From Cyclobacteriaceae bacterium (lineage in GTDB: Bacteria > Bacteroidota > Bacteroidia > Cytophagales > Cyclobacteriaceae), in contig JAEUUC010000004.1 in assembly GCA_016787665.1 (NCBI GenBank), forward strand, positions 1 to 64,000: 64,000 nucleotides of DNA, in the 5' to 3' direction. The translations under genes and the position numbers were made by a program. Below are positions 27,971-36,323 of this stretch, in pieces. The notes under the pieces were generated by a model. It was not told the DNA's origin, ran no database searches, and saw only the letters and a program-made list of their open reading frames with translations. The first letter of the stretch is position 1; every line of letters begins with the position of its first letter.

Positions 27971-28924
27971 ATGTCTGTTTTAGTTTTTTTGGAAAGTGCG
28001 GATGGAAAAGTGCGGAAGACTTCGCTGGAAGCCGTTTCGTACGCAGTGGCTCTTGGTAAGCCGGTAACCGCTATTGCGCTGGGCGCAGTTAATGCGGAAG
28101 AACTGGCGCTGGCTGGAAAGTATGGTGCTTCCAAAGTGCTGCACGCGAGCGATGAGCGGCTGAACCAACCGTTGGTGAAGGCTTATGCCAGCGTGATCGG
28201 CAAAGCCATGCAAGACGAAAATGCCGAGCTGTTAATACTCGCCAATTCTTCGTTGGGTACGCCCGTTGCCGCTAAGGTGGCTGTAAAAACGGGTGCTGCC
28301 TTCGTATCCAATGTGGTCGAATTACCGGATACTTCGTCCGGATTTTCAGTGAAACGTAGCATTTACACGGGCAAAGCCTTCGCGCGTGTCGAACTGAAAA
28401 GTGGAAAGAAGGTACTGACGCTGCGGAAGAACGCGGCCGAGTTGAAGGAAGCCGGTGGCCAGGCCGAAGTGAAGCCTTATGCTGTGTCGCTCTCGGAGGC
28501 TGACTTTAATGCAAAGATTACGTCCACCGAAAAGGCTACGGGCGAAGTGTTATTGCCGGAGGCTGAGATTGTGGTAAGTGGAGGCCGGGGCATGAAAGGA
28601 CCCGAGCATTGGGGCAAGCTGGAGGAGCTCGCCCACGTGCTGCATGCCGGCACGGGCTGTAGCAAGCCGGTGAGCGATATGGGTTGGCGGCCGCATCATG
28701 AACATGTAGGACAAACGGGCGTTAAAGTCGCCCCGCAGTTGTACATTGCCATAGGTATTTCGGGTGCCATCCAACACCTGGCCGGTGTTAATTCTTCCAA
28801 GTGTATTGTGGTTATCAACAAGGATCCGGAAGCTCCGTTTTTTAAAGCGGCCGACTACGGTGTGGTAGGTGATGCATTCGATGTGCTGCCTCGACTGACG
28901 GAGGCGATCAAGGCTGCCAAATAA
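27971..28924 (+). CDS. etfA: Electron transfer flavoprotein subunit alpha
   Basis: The 317-residue protein has the N-terminal adenosine-binding-like domain ([20 protein letters not shown]) and the C-terminal FAD-binding domain with [34 protein letters not shown] and [19 protein letters not shown]. These are the canonical EtfA FAD-binding motifs. It forms the heterodimeric ETF with the etfB product and should serve fatty-acid or amino-acid oxidation. The 58-bp gap to etfB has no terminator that I can see. Confidence 0.97.
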   Translation: MSVLVFLESADGKVRKTSLEAVSYAVALGKPVTAIALGAVNAEELALAGKYGASKVLHASDERLNQPLVKAYASVIGKAMQDENAELLILANSSLGTPVAAKVAVKTGAAFVSNVVELPDTSSGFSVKRSIYTGKAFARVELKSGKKVLTLRKNAAELKEAGGQAEVKPYAVSLSEADFNAKITSTEKATGEVLLPEAEIVVSGGRGMKGPEHWGKLEELAHVLHAGTGCSKPVSDMGWRPHHEHVGQTGVKVAPQLYIAIGISGAIQHLAGVNSSKCIVVINKDPEAPFFKAADYGVVGDAFDVLPRLTEAIKAAK

Positions 28925-28955
28925 TTGCTATTTTTAATTCTTAGATCAGAACGTT

Positions 28956-29573
28956 ATCGCAACGCCAAAGAAAATAAAACTCGAAATCCTCGGCCTCTCC
29001 AGCAGCCAGTCGCAAAGTGGATCATTTGCACTCGTGTTGGGGGAAGCGGAAGGTAACAGGCGCCTGCCCATCATCATCGGTATGTTTGAGGCGCAGGCCA
29101 TTGCTATCGAGATTGAAAAGATCATTCCTAATCGGCCCATGACCCACGACTTGTTTAAGTCGTTTGCGAGCCTCTATCACTTTCATGTGGAAGAGGTGGT
29201 GATTTCGGATTTGAAAGAGGGTGTGTTTTTTGCCAAGGTCGTATGCACGGATGGGTTGAAAAAGACCGAGGTGGATGCCCGACCGTCCGATGCCATCGCG
29301 ATTGGCCTTCGTTTCGATGCTCCCATCTACACCTATGAAGCCATCCTGGCGGAGGCGGGCATTGTGCTCACCGATCAGGAAGATGAGGAAGAAAAGGAAA
29401 AAGAATCAAAGCCGGAGACGAAGGTTAAAGTGAAGAAAGAGCCGGCCGCCAAAAAGGACGATTACAAAAACTTGAGCGTAGATAAGCTCAAGGACCTGCT
29501 GAAAGATGCGATTGATAAGGAGGACTACGAAAAGGCCGCCAAGATCAGGGACGAGCTGAGCAAACGCAACTGA
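28956..29573 (+). CDS. Bifunctional nuclease (BFN/DUF151) with C-terminal UvrB/UvrC motif, non-canonical start
   Basis: The conserved family N-terminus is encoded well upstream of the first usual start codon, a GTG at 29034. In frame from 28938 the sequence reads through PKKIKLEILGLSSSQSQSG to SFALVLGEAEGNRRLPIIIG, as in homologues. No ATG, GTG or TTG lies between the upstream stop (28935) and 29034. The best candidate is ATC at 28956, one base from ATG, giving IATPKKIKLE. From there the protein has 205 residues: the BFN nuclease domain (about 1-145; FEAQAIAIEIEKI, RPMTHDLFKSF, DARPSDAIAI), a Lys/Glu-rich linker, and a C-terminal UVR motif (LLKDAIDKEDYEKAAKIRDE). The start could be a real rare codon or a sequence error. 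Confidence 0.82.
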   Translation: MATPKKIKLEILGLSSSQSQSGSFALVLGEAEGNRRLPIIIGMFEAQAIAIEIEKIIPNRPMTHDLFKSFASLYHFHVEEVVISDLKEGVFFAKVVCTDGLKKTEVDARPSDAIAIGLRFDAPIYTYEAILAEAGIVLTDQEDEEEKEKESKPETKVKVKKEPAAKKDDYKNLSVDKLKDLLKDAIDKEDYEKAAKIRDELSKRN

Positions 29574-29583
29574 TCCTTTTCGG

Positions 29584-30894
29584 ATGGACTACCTGAGGGC
29601 ACTATTGGGCATTCTCTTCATCATTGCGCTGGCGTATGCGCTTTCGGGTAATCGAAAGGCCGTCAGTTGGCGCCTCGTTGGTGTTGGCATAGTTATTCAA
29701 ATTGTTTTTGGTCTGATCATCGGCAAGGTTGAATTTGCCCAGCAAGGCTTCGTATACCTCAGCGAAAAGTTTGTAACCTTTCTCGGTTTCGCCCTGAAAG
29801 GTGCCGAATTTCTGTACGGTGATCTGGCCAAAAACAGCTCCGGCAACCCGGATGTAAAACACAGCCTGGGGTTTCTCTTTGCGTTTCAGGCATTGCCCAC
29901 CGTGATTTTCTTTTCAGCCGTTACGGCCGGACTTTATTATCTGGGCGTTTTGCAGAAAATTGTATACGGTTTCGCCTGGATAATGGCCCGAACCATGCGG
30001 CTAAGCGGGGCCGAGAGTCTTTCAGCAGCGGCCAACATTTTTATGGGCCAAACCGAGGCACCCCTGCTGGTGCGACCATTCATTAACCGCATGACCAAAA
30101 GCGAGTTGCACTGCCTGATGGTGGGCGGAATGGCGACTATTGCGGGAAGTGTGCTGGGTGCTTATGTCTCGTTTTTGGGTGGGGGAGACCCGGCTCAGCA
30201 AGCTAAGTTTGCCTCTTACCTGTTGAGCGCCTCAATCATGAATGCCCCGGCAGCGATTGTTTTAGCCAAGCTTTTTTTGCCGGAGACCGAACCAGACAAA
30301 ATTGACACGTCCCTTAAAGTCAACAAGGAAAGTATTGGTGTAAATCTGGTGGATGCGATGGCCACAGGTGCTGCCGATGGCTTGAAACTGGCATTGAATA
30401 TTGGCGCCATGCTGTTGGCATTCATCGCCATCATTTATGCTGTGAACTGGATACTGGTTGACTTTATCGGGAACTTCACGGGTCTCAACGAGTGGGTCGT
30501 TGCCTCCACGGGCGGAACCTATCAGGGATTCTCGCTACAATATATTTTGGGACAAGTGTTCCGCGTGTTTGCCTTCTGCATTGGAGTCGATTGGAGCGAG
30601 TCTCTGCAGGTAGGCAGTCTGTTGGGACAGAAGATGGTAATCAATGAATTTGTGGCCTACCTGGATTTGGCTAACATGAAAGCCAACGGTGTGTTGAGCG
30701 AAAAGGCTGTGCGTATTTCCACGTATGCGCTCTGCGGGTTTGCGAACTTCAGCTCCATAGCTATCCAGATTGGCGGTATCGGGGGCATGGCACCTTCCCG
30801 CCAGGGCGATCTCTCCCGGCTTGGATTGCGCGCCATGATTGCAGCCTCCCTGGCAACCATGATGACCGCTACCCTTGCGGGGGCACTATTTTGA
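29584..30894 (+). CDS. NupC-family concentrative nucleoside transporter
   Basis: The 436-residue integral membrane protein shows the CNT family pattern. It has an N-terminal helical region (LLGILFIIALAYALS), the gate region with MGQTEAPLLVRPF and MTKSELHCLMVGGMATIAG, and the C-terminal core (INEFVAYLDL, YALCGFANFSSIAIQIGGIG). These segments form the sodium- or proton-coupled nucleoside site. It imports nucleosides across the inner membrane. The gene begins 10 bp after the bifunctional nuclease gene, so the two may be co-transcribed. Confidence 0.95.
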   Translation: MDYLRALLGILFIIALAYALSGNRKAVSWRLVGVGIVIQIVFGLIIGKVEFAQQGFVYLSEKFVTFLGFALKGAEFLYGDLAKNSSGNPDVKHSLGFLFAFQALPTVIFFSAVTAGLYYLGVLQKIVYGFAWIMARTMRLSGAESLSAAANIFMGQTEAPLLVRPFINRMTKSELHCLMVGGMATIAGSVLGAYVSFLGGGDPAQQAKFASYLLSASIMNAPAAIVLAKLFLPETEPDKIDTSLKVNKESIGVNLVDAMATGAADGLKLALNIGAMLLAFIAIIYAVNWILVDFIGNFTGLNEWVVASTGGTYQGFSLQYILGQVFRVFAFCIGVDWSESLQVGSLLGQKMVINEFVAYLDLANMKANGVLSEKAVRISTYALCGFANFSSIAIQIGGIGGMAPSRQGDLSRLGLRAMIAASLATMMTATLAGALF

Positions 30895-30910
30895 AATTTT
30901 TAACGGTAGC

Positions 30911-30931
30911 TTCTAGCCTCACCTGCTAGAA
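30911..30931. promoter_or_regulatory. Perfect 7-bp inverted repeat upstream of the glucan operon
   Basis: TTCTAGC (30911-30917) and GCTAGAA (30925-30931) flank a 7-bp centre. There is no T-run after it, so a terminator is unlikely. It lies about 55 bp upstream of a candidate promoter for the GH13/GlgE genes and could be a regulator-binding site or a simple hairpin after the nucleoside transporter gene. Confidence 0.35.
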
Positions 30932-30984
30932 TGTAGTGCCAAGAATCGGGCATTTGGGCTGTTCAACTTAGGCGTTTTTAACCC

Positions 30985-31015
30985 TTGTGCAGGTGCCTCG
31001 TTTGCTCTAATTTTA
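30985..31015 (+). promoter_or_regulatory. Putative sigma-A promoter for the alpha-glucan operon
   Basis: TTG at 30985-30987, a 20-bp spacer, then TAATTTTA at 31008-31015 (last base differs from TAnnTTTG). The first gene of the operon starts at 31034, 18 bp downstream. Confidence 0.5.
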
Positions 31016-31033
31016 ACGTTTTACGCTCTGCTT

Positions 31034-32824
31034 ATGAGGTTTGGCCTACCGATTTCGATTGTACTGCTGGCGCTGACGGCCTGCCAGCCCCCCAAGGACA
31101 AAATTCCGGATTCACCCATGACACCCCCACCCCAACAAAAGGTGATCGTCTACCAGATGATGACGCGCCTGTTTGGAAATACCAACGCCACCAACAAAAC
31201 CTTTGGTACACTGGAGGAAAACGGTGTCGGCAAGTTCAGTCACATCAATGCCAAAGCGTTGCAGGGCATCAAGCAATTGGGTGTTACCCACGTGTGGTAC
31301 ACAGGCGTAATTGAACATGCTCTCATGACCGATTACTCCCGTTTCGGTATCCCGACTGACCATCCCGCGGTTGTCAAAGGCAGGGCAGGCTCACCGTACG
31401 CCATCAAAGACTATTACGATATCAACCCTGACCTGGCCGATGATGTGCCGAATCGGGTGAAGGAATTCGAAGCGCTGGTCGAGCGCACTCATGCGGAAGG
31501 CTTGAAAGTGATTATCGACTTCGTTCCCAATCACGTGGCCAGGCAATACCACTCCGATGCTAAACCAGCCGGAGTTAAAGATCTGGGCGAAGGCGATGAC
31601 CCGAATGCTGCGTTTAAGCCAACCAACAATTTCTATTACCTGCCGGGCACCTCATTTCAGCCGCCACGCGATCACCGGCTGCCGCCCGACCTGGTCGTGT
31701 CCGGTCCATATGCAGAATCGCCCGCAAAAGTGACAGGAAATGATCAGTTTACACCGACACCGGGAGCGAATGAGTGGTTTGAAACCGTCAAACTCAACTA
31801 CGGAGTCGACATTCAGGGGGGGCGCAAAAACTACTTTGACCCGGTACCCGATACGTGGGTGAAGATGAAGGACATCCTGGTGTATTGGGCGGGTAAGAAC
31901 GTGGATGGCTTTCGTTGCGATATGGCCGAAATGGTGCCGGTGGAATTCTGGCAGTGGGCGATACCGCAGGTGAAGGCTGTTAATCCGGCCATCGTGTTTA
32001 TTGCCGAGATCTACAACCCGGATCAGTATCGAAATTATATCCAAACCGGTCGGTTTGATTTTCTGTATGACAAAGTGCAACTGTACGACACGCTTCGGTT
32101 ATTGGTAAATGGCCAGTCGGCCACTCAACACATAGCCGGCATTCAGCAAAGCCTGCAAGGCATAAACCATAACATGTTGCACTTTCTGGAGAACCATGAT
32201 GAGCAACGCTTTGCATCACGCTTTTTTGCCGGTGATCCGTTCAAAGCCATCCCGGCTGCCGTGGTAAGTGCAACTATTGATCAGGGGCCCATGATGATCT
32301 ACTTCGGACAAGAAGTGGGGGAGCCCGGCCTGGGCAACGAAGGCTTTCAGGGCGATGATGGGCGCACCAGCCATCATGATTATTGGGGAGTTCCGGAGTT
32401 GCAGAAATGGGTAAACGGGGGCGCCTTTGATGGTGGCCGTTTGAGCGATGAACAAAAGTCCTTACGCCAGTTCTATGGAGACATCCTCACCCTGGCACGA
32501 GACAACCCCGCGATTACTGCGGGTGGCTATGCCGATGTAACCGTCCACAATATCAGTCAGGGAAATATTCCGCAAATGGTGCATGCCTTTGTTCGTTTTG
32601 CCGGTGATGAAAAGCTGCTGATCGTTTCAAATTTTGCAGATAAAAAATTACCCATTGCGATCAACATTCCCGAGGACGTAGCGGGCCTTTTGCAATGGCA
32701 AGGTGACCGAGAATATGTAGGTCGTGACTTGCTGCGTAGCGGAGCCGACATAGGCTTCGACCGCGCTCGCACCGCCAGGTTCGAAGTGCCGGCTCACAGC
32801 GCGTTTGTCTTTAAGCTGAAGTAA
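31034..32824 (+). CDS. GH13 alpha-amylase-family lipoprotein (first)
   Basis: The 596-residue protein has a lipoprotein signal (FGLPISIVLLALTAC) with Cys at residue 17. The GH13 TIM barrel follows. Region I is DFVPNHVARQY, the catalytic nucleophile Asp lies in VDGFRCDMAEMV, the acid/base Glu in FIAEIYNP, and the third Asp in FLENHDEQR, so the active site looks intact. A C-terminal beta domain ends the protein. It should hydrolyse or transfer alpha-glucans outside the cytoplasm, tethered to an envelope membrane. I cannot tell from the sequence whether it faces the periplasm or the outside. The stop TAA overlaps the next start (TAATG), coupling it to the second GH13 lipoprotein. Confidence 0.93.
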   Translation: MRFGLPISIVLLALTACQPPKDKIPDSPMTPPPQQKVIVYQMMTRLFGNTNATNKTFGTLEENGVGKFSHINAKALQGIKQLGVTHVWYTGVIEHALMTDYSRFGIPTDHPAVVKGRAGSPYAIKDYYDINPDLADDVPNRVKEFEALVERTHAEGLKVIIDFVPNHVARQYHSDAKPAGVKDLGEGDDPNAAFKPTNNFYYLPGTSFQPPRDHRLPPDLVVSGPYAESPAKVTGNDQFTPTPGANEWFETVKLNYGVDIQGGRKNYFDPVPDTWVKMKDILVYWAGKNVDGFRCDMAEMVPVEFWQWAIPQVKAVNPAIVFIAEIYNPDQYRNYIQTGRFDFLYDKVQLYDTLRLLVNGQSATQHIAGIQQSLQGINHNMLHFLENHDEQRFASRFFAGDPFKAIPAAVVSATIDQGPMMIYFGQEVGEPGLGNEGFQGDDGRTSHHDYWGVPELQKWVNGGAFDGGRLSDEQKSLRQFYGDILTLARDNPAITAGGYADVTVHNISQGNIPQMVHAFVRFAGDEKLLIVSNFADKKLPIAINIPEDVAGLLQWQGDREYVGRDLLRSGADIGFDRARTARFEVPAHSAFVFKLK

Positions 32825-34371
32825 TGATACGCGGCCTTTGTTTTTTTACGGCTCTACTGATGATTACCTGCCAGCCTCAGCCGAAACGAGTTGCACAATG
32901 GCCGCACGGGGTGAACTACGAGATTTTTGTACGCGCTTTCGCGGATGGCAATGGCGATGGTATTGGCGACCTGAAGGGCCTCACCTCTAAACTTGATTAT
33001 CTGCAAGAATTGGGCATTGGAGGCGTGTGGCTTATGCCGATCATGAAGTCGCCCACCTATCACAAGTATGATGTGGTGGATTACAAGAGTATCGATCCGG
33101 AATATGGCACTCCGGATGATTTCAAAACATTTGTGAAGGAGGCGCACCAGCGCGGCATACGGGTATTGGTTGATCTCATCTTGAATCACACCGGCTCTGA
33201 CCACCCTTGGTTCCAGGCGGCACTGAAAGATCCTCAAGGTCCTTACCGAGATTATTACGTATGGGCCGACAAAGATTCGGTAGCTGATCAAATTGCCAAA
33301 AAGGAAGTTCAGCTGGACTCTGATAACATCACACAGTGGCATGCGCCAAATGGCGACAGCGCAGCCGAACACTATTACGGTTACTTCTGGGGCGGCATGC
33401 CCGATCTGAATTTTGATAATCCCCGGGTGCGCGAGGAGTTTGTGGAAATTGGCCGTTATTGGCTTCAGGAAATGAATGTTGACGGTTTCCGGCTCGATGC
33501 TGCGAAACATATCTATCCCACTGACCGCGCTCAGGATAATCATGCGTTTTGGGTTTGGTTTCGAACCGAGATGCAGAAACTCAAGAAGGACGTCTATCTC
33601 GTGGGCGAGGTGTATACGGAAGGTGCTCCTCACGAGGTGGCTCCATACCTGAAGGGCCTGCCGGCACTTTTCAACTTCGAGCTGGGGATTTCCATCATTC
33701 GCACGGTCAATGCCGGCTTTGACACGCTTGGGCTCGTCAGTAAATACAAAAGTATTGTAGGTCTTTACAGTGAAGCGTCTGGGGGCGACTACATAGATGC
33801 CACATTCATTCGCAATCACGACCAAAACCGCACCCTGAGCGAGTTGGGTGGCAACGTAGACAAAGCACGGGTGGCTGCTGCTATTCAGCTAACCTTTCCA
33901 GGTACTCCCTACATCTACTATGGCGAAGAAATCGGAATGCTCGGCCAAAAGCCGGATGAGTTCATTCGTGAGCCCTTTCTGTGGGATGAAGCAGGTAAGT
34001 CCCCCGTGGAAACGCGATGGGAAGTACCCCACTACTCGACCGATCAAACGGTAGTGCCGCTCGCCAGACAAAAGGGCGACCCGAACAGCTTGTTTGAATT
34101 TTATCGCGAGTTGATCGCCTTACGCAATGCCCACCCGGTGCTCACCTACGGCACGTTGGAGCAACCCGGCATTTCGATAGGCGAGGTGGTGAGTTACGTG
34201 AGGGCATACGAAGGCGAGCAGCTTTTGGTGATGAACAACGTGTCGGATGTGGAAGTTACGTTCGCGTTACCTCCTGGATTTTCAGAAATTATTTATGACA
34301 GTCGAAAAGCAGCTGTGAAACGCGAAAATGAAATACGATTGCCCGCCTGGGGGACCATTATTATGGAGTAA
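32824..34371 (+). CDS. GH13 alpha-glucosidase/oligo-1,6-glucosidase-like lipoprotein (second)
   Basis: The 515-residue protein has a lipoprotein signal (CFFTALLMITC). The barrel begins VNYEIFVRAFADGNGDGIGD with the calcium-binding-like DGNGDGIGD loop. Region I is DLILNHTGSDHPW, the nucleophile Asp lies in VDGFRLDAAKHI, the acid/base Glu in VGEVYTE, and the third Asp in FIRNHDQNR. The overall pattern is nearest to oligo-1,6-glucosidase/TreS-type GH13 enzymes (VLNH-type loop, NAHPVLTYG near the C-terminus). Unlike the cytoplasmic TreS domain two genes downstream, its catalytic triad is complete. It overlaps the preceding gene by one base; GlgE starts 6 bp after it. Confidence 0.92.
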   Translation: MIRGLCFFTALLMITCQPQPKRVAQWPHGVNYEIFVRAFADGNGDGIGDLKGLTSKLDYLQELGIGGVWLMPIMKSPTYHKYDVVDYKSIDPEYGTPDDFKTFVKEAHQRGIRVLVDLILNHTGSDHPWFQAALKDPQGPYRDYYVWADKDSVADQIAKKEVQLDSDNITQWHAPNGDSAAEHYYGYFWGGMPDLNFDNPRVREEFVEIGRYWLQEMNVDGFRLDAAKHIYPTDRAQDNHAFWVWFRTEMQKLKKDVYLVGEVYTEGAPHEVAPYLKGLPALFNFELGISIIRTVNAGFDTLGLVSKYKSIVGLYSEASGGDYIDATFIRNHDQNRTLSELGGNVDKARVAAAIQLTFPGTPYIYYGEEIGMLGQKPDEFIREPFLWDEAGKSPVETRWEVPHYSTDQTVVPLARQKGDPNSLFEFYRELIALRNAHPVLTYGTLEQPGISIGEVVSYVRAYEGEQLLVMNNVSDVEVTFALPPGFSEIIYDSRKAAVKRENEIRLPAWGTIIME

Positions 34372-34377
34372 ACGACT

Positions 34378-36321
34378 ATGAGCAAGCAACGAGTGATTAT
34401 TGAGCATGTGCAACCGGTGGTAGATGGCGGCATCTATAGGGCAAAACGCACGGTGGGTGAACGTGTAGACGTTACGGCCCACATCTTTGGCGATGGGCAC
34501 GACCACGTGCGCGCCCAACTGTTGTATCGCATGCAGGGCAGAAAAAACTGGACCATTCTTCCGCTCCGGCATTTGGGTAATGATGAGTGGCTCGGATCTT
34601 TCTACGTGACCGAGCAAGGCATTTGCGAGTTCACGATCCATGCCTGGGTTGATCACTTCGAAACCTGGTATGACGGCATTGTGAAGAAAGCTAAGGCCAA
34701 TGTGGAAGTCTCCCTGGAGTTGCGTGAGGGCGCCCTGATGTTGCGTCAGTTGGCAGGCACAACGAACAAAGATCTGCTCTTGCTCGCCAAGAAACTGGAG
34801 GATACGGAACGGTACCAGGAGTCCGTGGAATCGGTTCTTTCGCAGGCCTTTGCTGAGATCGTGCATGACTATCCGTTAAAAGAGCATGAGACCACAATCG
34901 AGTACCCGTATGAGATCTTGGTTGAACGCCAGAAGGCGTTGTTCAGCAGTTGGTATGAGTTTTTTCCCCGGTCGGCCTCGCTGCAACCGGGTAAGCACGG
35001 TACGTTTAAAGACTGTCAGAAGCTGCTGCCCCGCGTGGCGGCTATGGGTTTCGATGTGTTGTATTTTCCGCCCATTCACCCGATAGGTAAAGTAAACCGG
35101 AAGGGTAAAAACAATAATGTGAACGCGCAACCGGGCGAGCCCGGCTCGCCCTGGGCAATCGGTAGTGATGAGGGAGGACATAAATCGGTGCATCCGGAAC
35201 TGGGCACGTTGGAGGATTTTCGCACCCTGGTGAAAGAGGCGAAAAAAATGGGAATTGAGATCGCGATGGATATTGCCTTTCAATGCGCACCCGATCACCC
35301 TTACGTGAAGCAGCACCCCGACTGGTTTAAGGTGCGTCCCGATGGCAGCATTCAGTATGCCGAGAATCCCCCGAAAAAGTATCAGGACATATATCCGTTC
35401 AATTTCGAATCAGACGACTGGAAGAACCTGTGGGACGAACTGCATTCCATTTTCGTCTTCTGGATTGAGCAAGGGGTTTCCATTTTCCGGGTTGACAACC
35501 CGCACACCAAGGCCTTTCGGTTTTGGGAGTGGGTTATTGGCGAAGTCAATGCAACGTATCCCGATGTTATTTTCCTCTCGGAAGCCTTTACTCGCCCGAA
35601 GGTGATGGCTGCACTCGCCAAAGTAGGATTTCAGCAGGGTTACACGTATTTCACGTGGCGGCCCACCAAAAGCGAATTGATCGAATACATGGATCAATTG
35701 GTAAATGGTCCTTCGCGCAATTTCTTCCGGCCCAACTTTTGGCCCAACACACCGGACATTCTGCCCTATCACCTGCAGTATGCGGGTGAGAACAATTTTA
35801 TCATTCGTTACTTTCTGGCGGCAACGCTATCCAGCAACTACGGTATGTATGGCCCCTCTTACGAATTTAATGAAAATGTGCCGGTGGAAGGCAAAGAGGA
35901 GTATCTGAATTCGGAGAAATACGAGGTGCGCCACTACGACTGGAAACGCACCAACCGGATGACGGACATCATAAGCCTGGTCAACCGCGCGCGGAAGGAG
36001 AATGAGGCCTTGCAATCCACCTGGAATATCCGTTTTTGTGCTATTGAGAACGGAAACATTATGGCTTATGTAAAGGCTACGGATGATTTGAAGAATATCA
36101 TTTTGTGTGTGTGCACGATGGACCCGAATAACACGCAAAGCGGATATGTTCAGGTGCCCCGGGATGTACTGCGGCTTGGCGACAAAGTCAACCTCAAATT
36201 GCATGACCTGGTTAGTCATGAGCAGTACACCTGGACGCAGGAATGGAATTTTGTGGAGTTGAATCCGCATAAGTTACCGTTTCATTTGTTCAAAGTTGAG
36301 ATTCATGAATCGAACATGTAA
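34378..36321 (+). CDS. glgE: Alpha-1,4-glucan:maltose-1-phosphate maltosyltransferase
   Basis: The 647-residue GH13 protein has the GlgE layout: an N-terminal Ig-like domain (about 1-100), a helical insert (about 110-185) and the barrel with FPPIHPIGKVNRKGKNN. The nucleophile Asp lies in IFRVDNPHTKAF and the acid/base Glu in FLSEAFTRPK. GlgE transfers maltosyl units from maltose-1-phosphate to growing alpha-1,4-glucan chains. No signal peptide is seen, so it is cytoplasmic. It is followed 2 bp later by the TreS-maltokinase fusion, the normal source of maltose-1-phosphate, and then by GlgB, so the classical GlgE pathway enzymes sit together. Confidence 0.97.
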   Translation: MSKQRVIIEHVQPVVDGGIYRAKRTVGERVDVTAHIFGDGHDHVRAQLLYRMQGRKNWTILPLRHLGNDEWLGSFYVTEQGICEFTIHAWVDHFETWYDGIVKKAKANVEVSLELREGALMLRQLAGTTNKDLLLLAKKLEDTERYQESVESVLSQAFAEIVHDYPLKEHETTIEYPYEILVERQKALFSSWYEFFPRSASLQPGKHGTFKDCQKLLPRVAAMGFDVLYFPPIHPIGKVNRKGKNNNVNAQPGEPGSPWAIGSDEGGHKSVHPELGTLEDFRTLVKEAKKMGIEIAMDIAFQCAPDHPYVKQHPDWFKVRPDGSIQYAENPPKKYQDIYPFNFESDDWKNLWDELHSIFVFWIEQGVSIFRVDNPHTKAFRFWEWVIGEVNATYPDVIFLSEAFTRPKVMAALAKVGFQQGYTYFTWRPTKSELIEYMDQLVNGPSRNFFRPNFWPNTPDILPYHLQYAGENNFIIRYFLAATLSSNYGMYGPSYEFNENVPVEGKEEYLNSEKYEVRHYDWKRTNRMTDIISLVNRARKENEALQSTWNIRFCAIENGNIMAYVKATDDLKNIILCVCTMDPNNTQSGYVQVPRDVLRLGDKVNLKLHDLVSHEQYTWTQEWNFVELNPHKLPFHLFKVEIHESNM

Positions 36322-36323
36322 AT

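Noticed and set aside
32854..33825. Minus-strand open frame of 323 codons opposite the second GH13 lipoprotein gene
   Set aside because: The plus-strand gene has all GH13 catalytic motifs; the antisense frame shows no domain and is low-probability.
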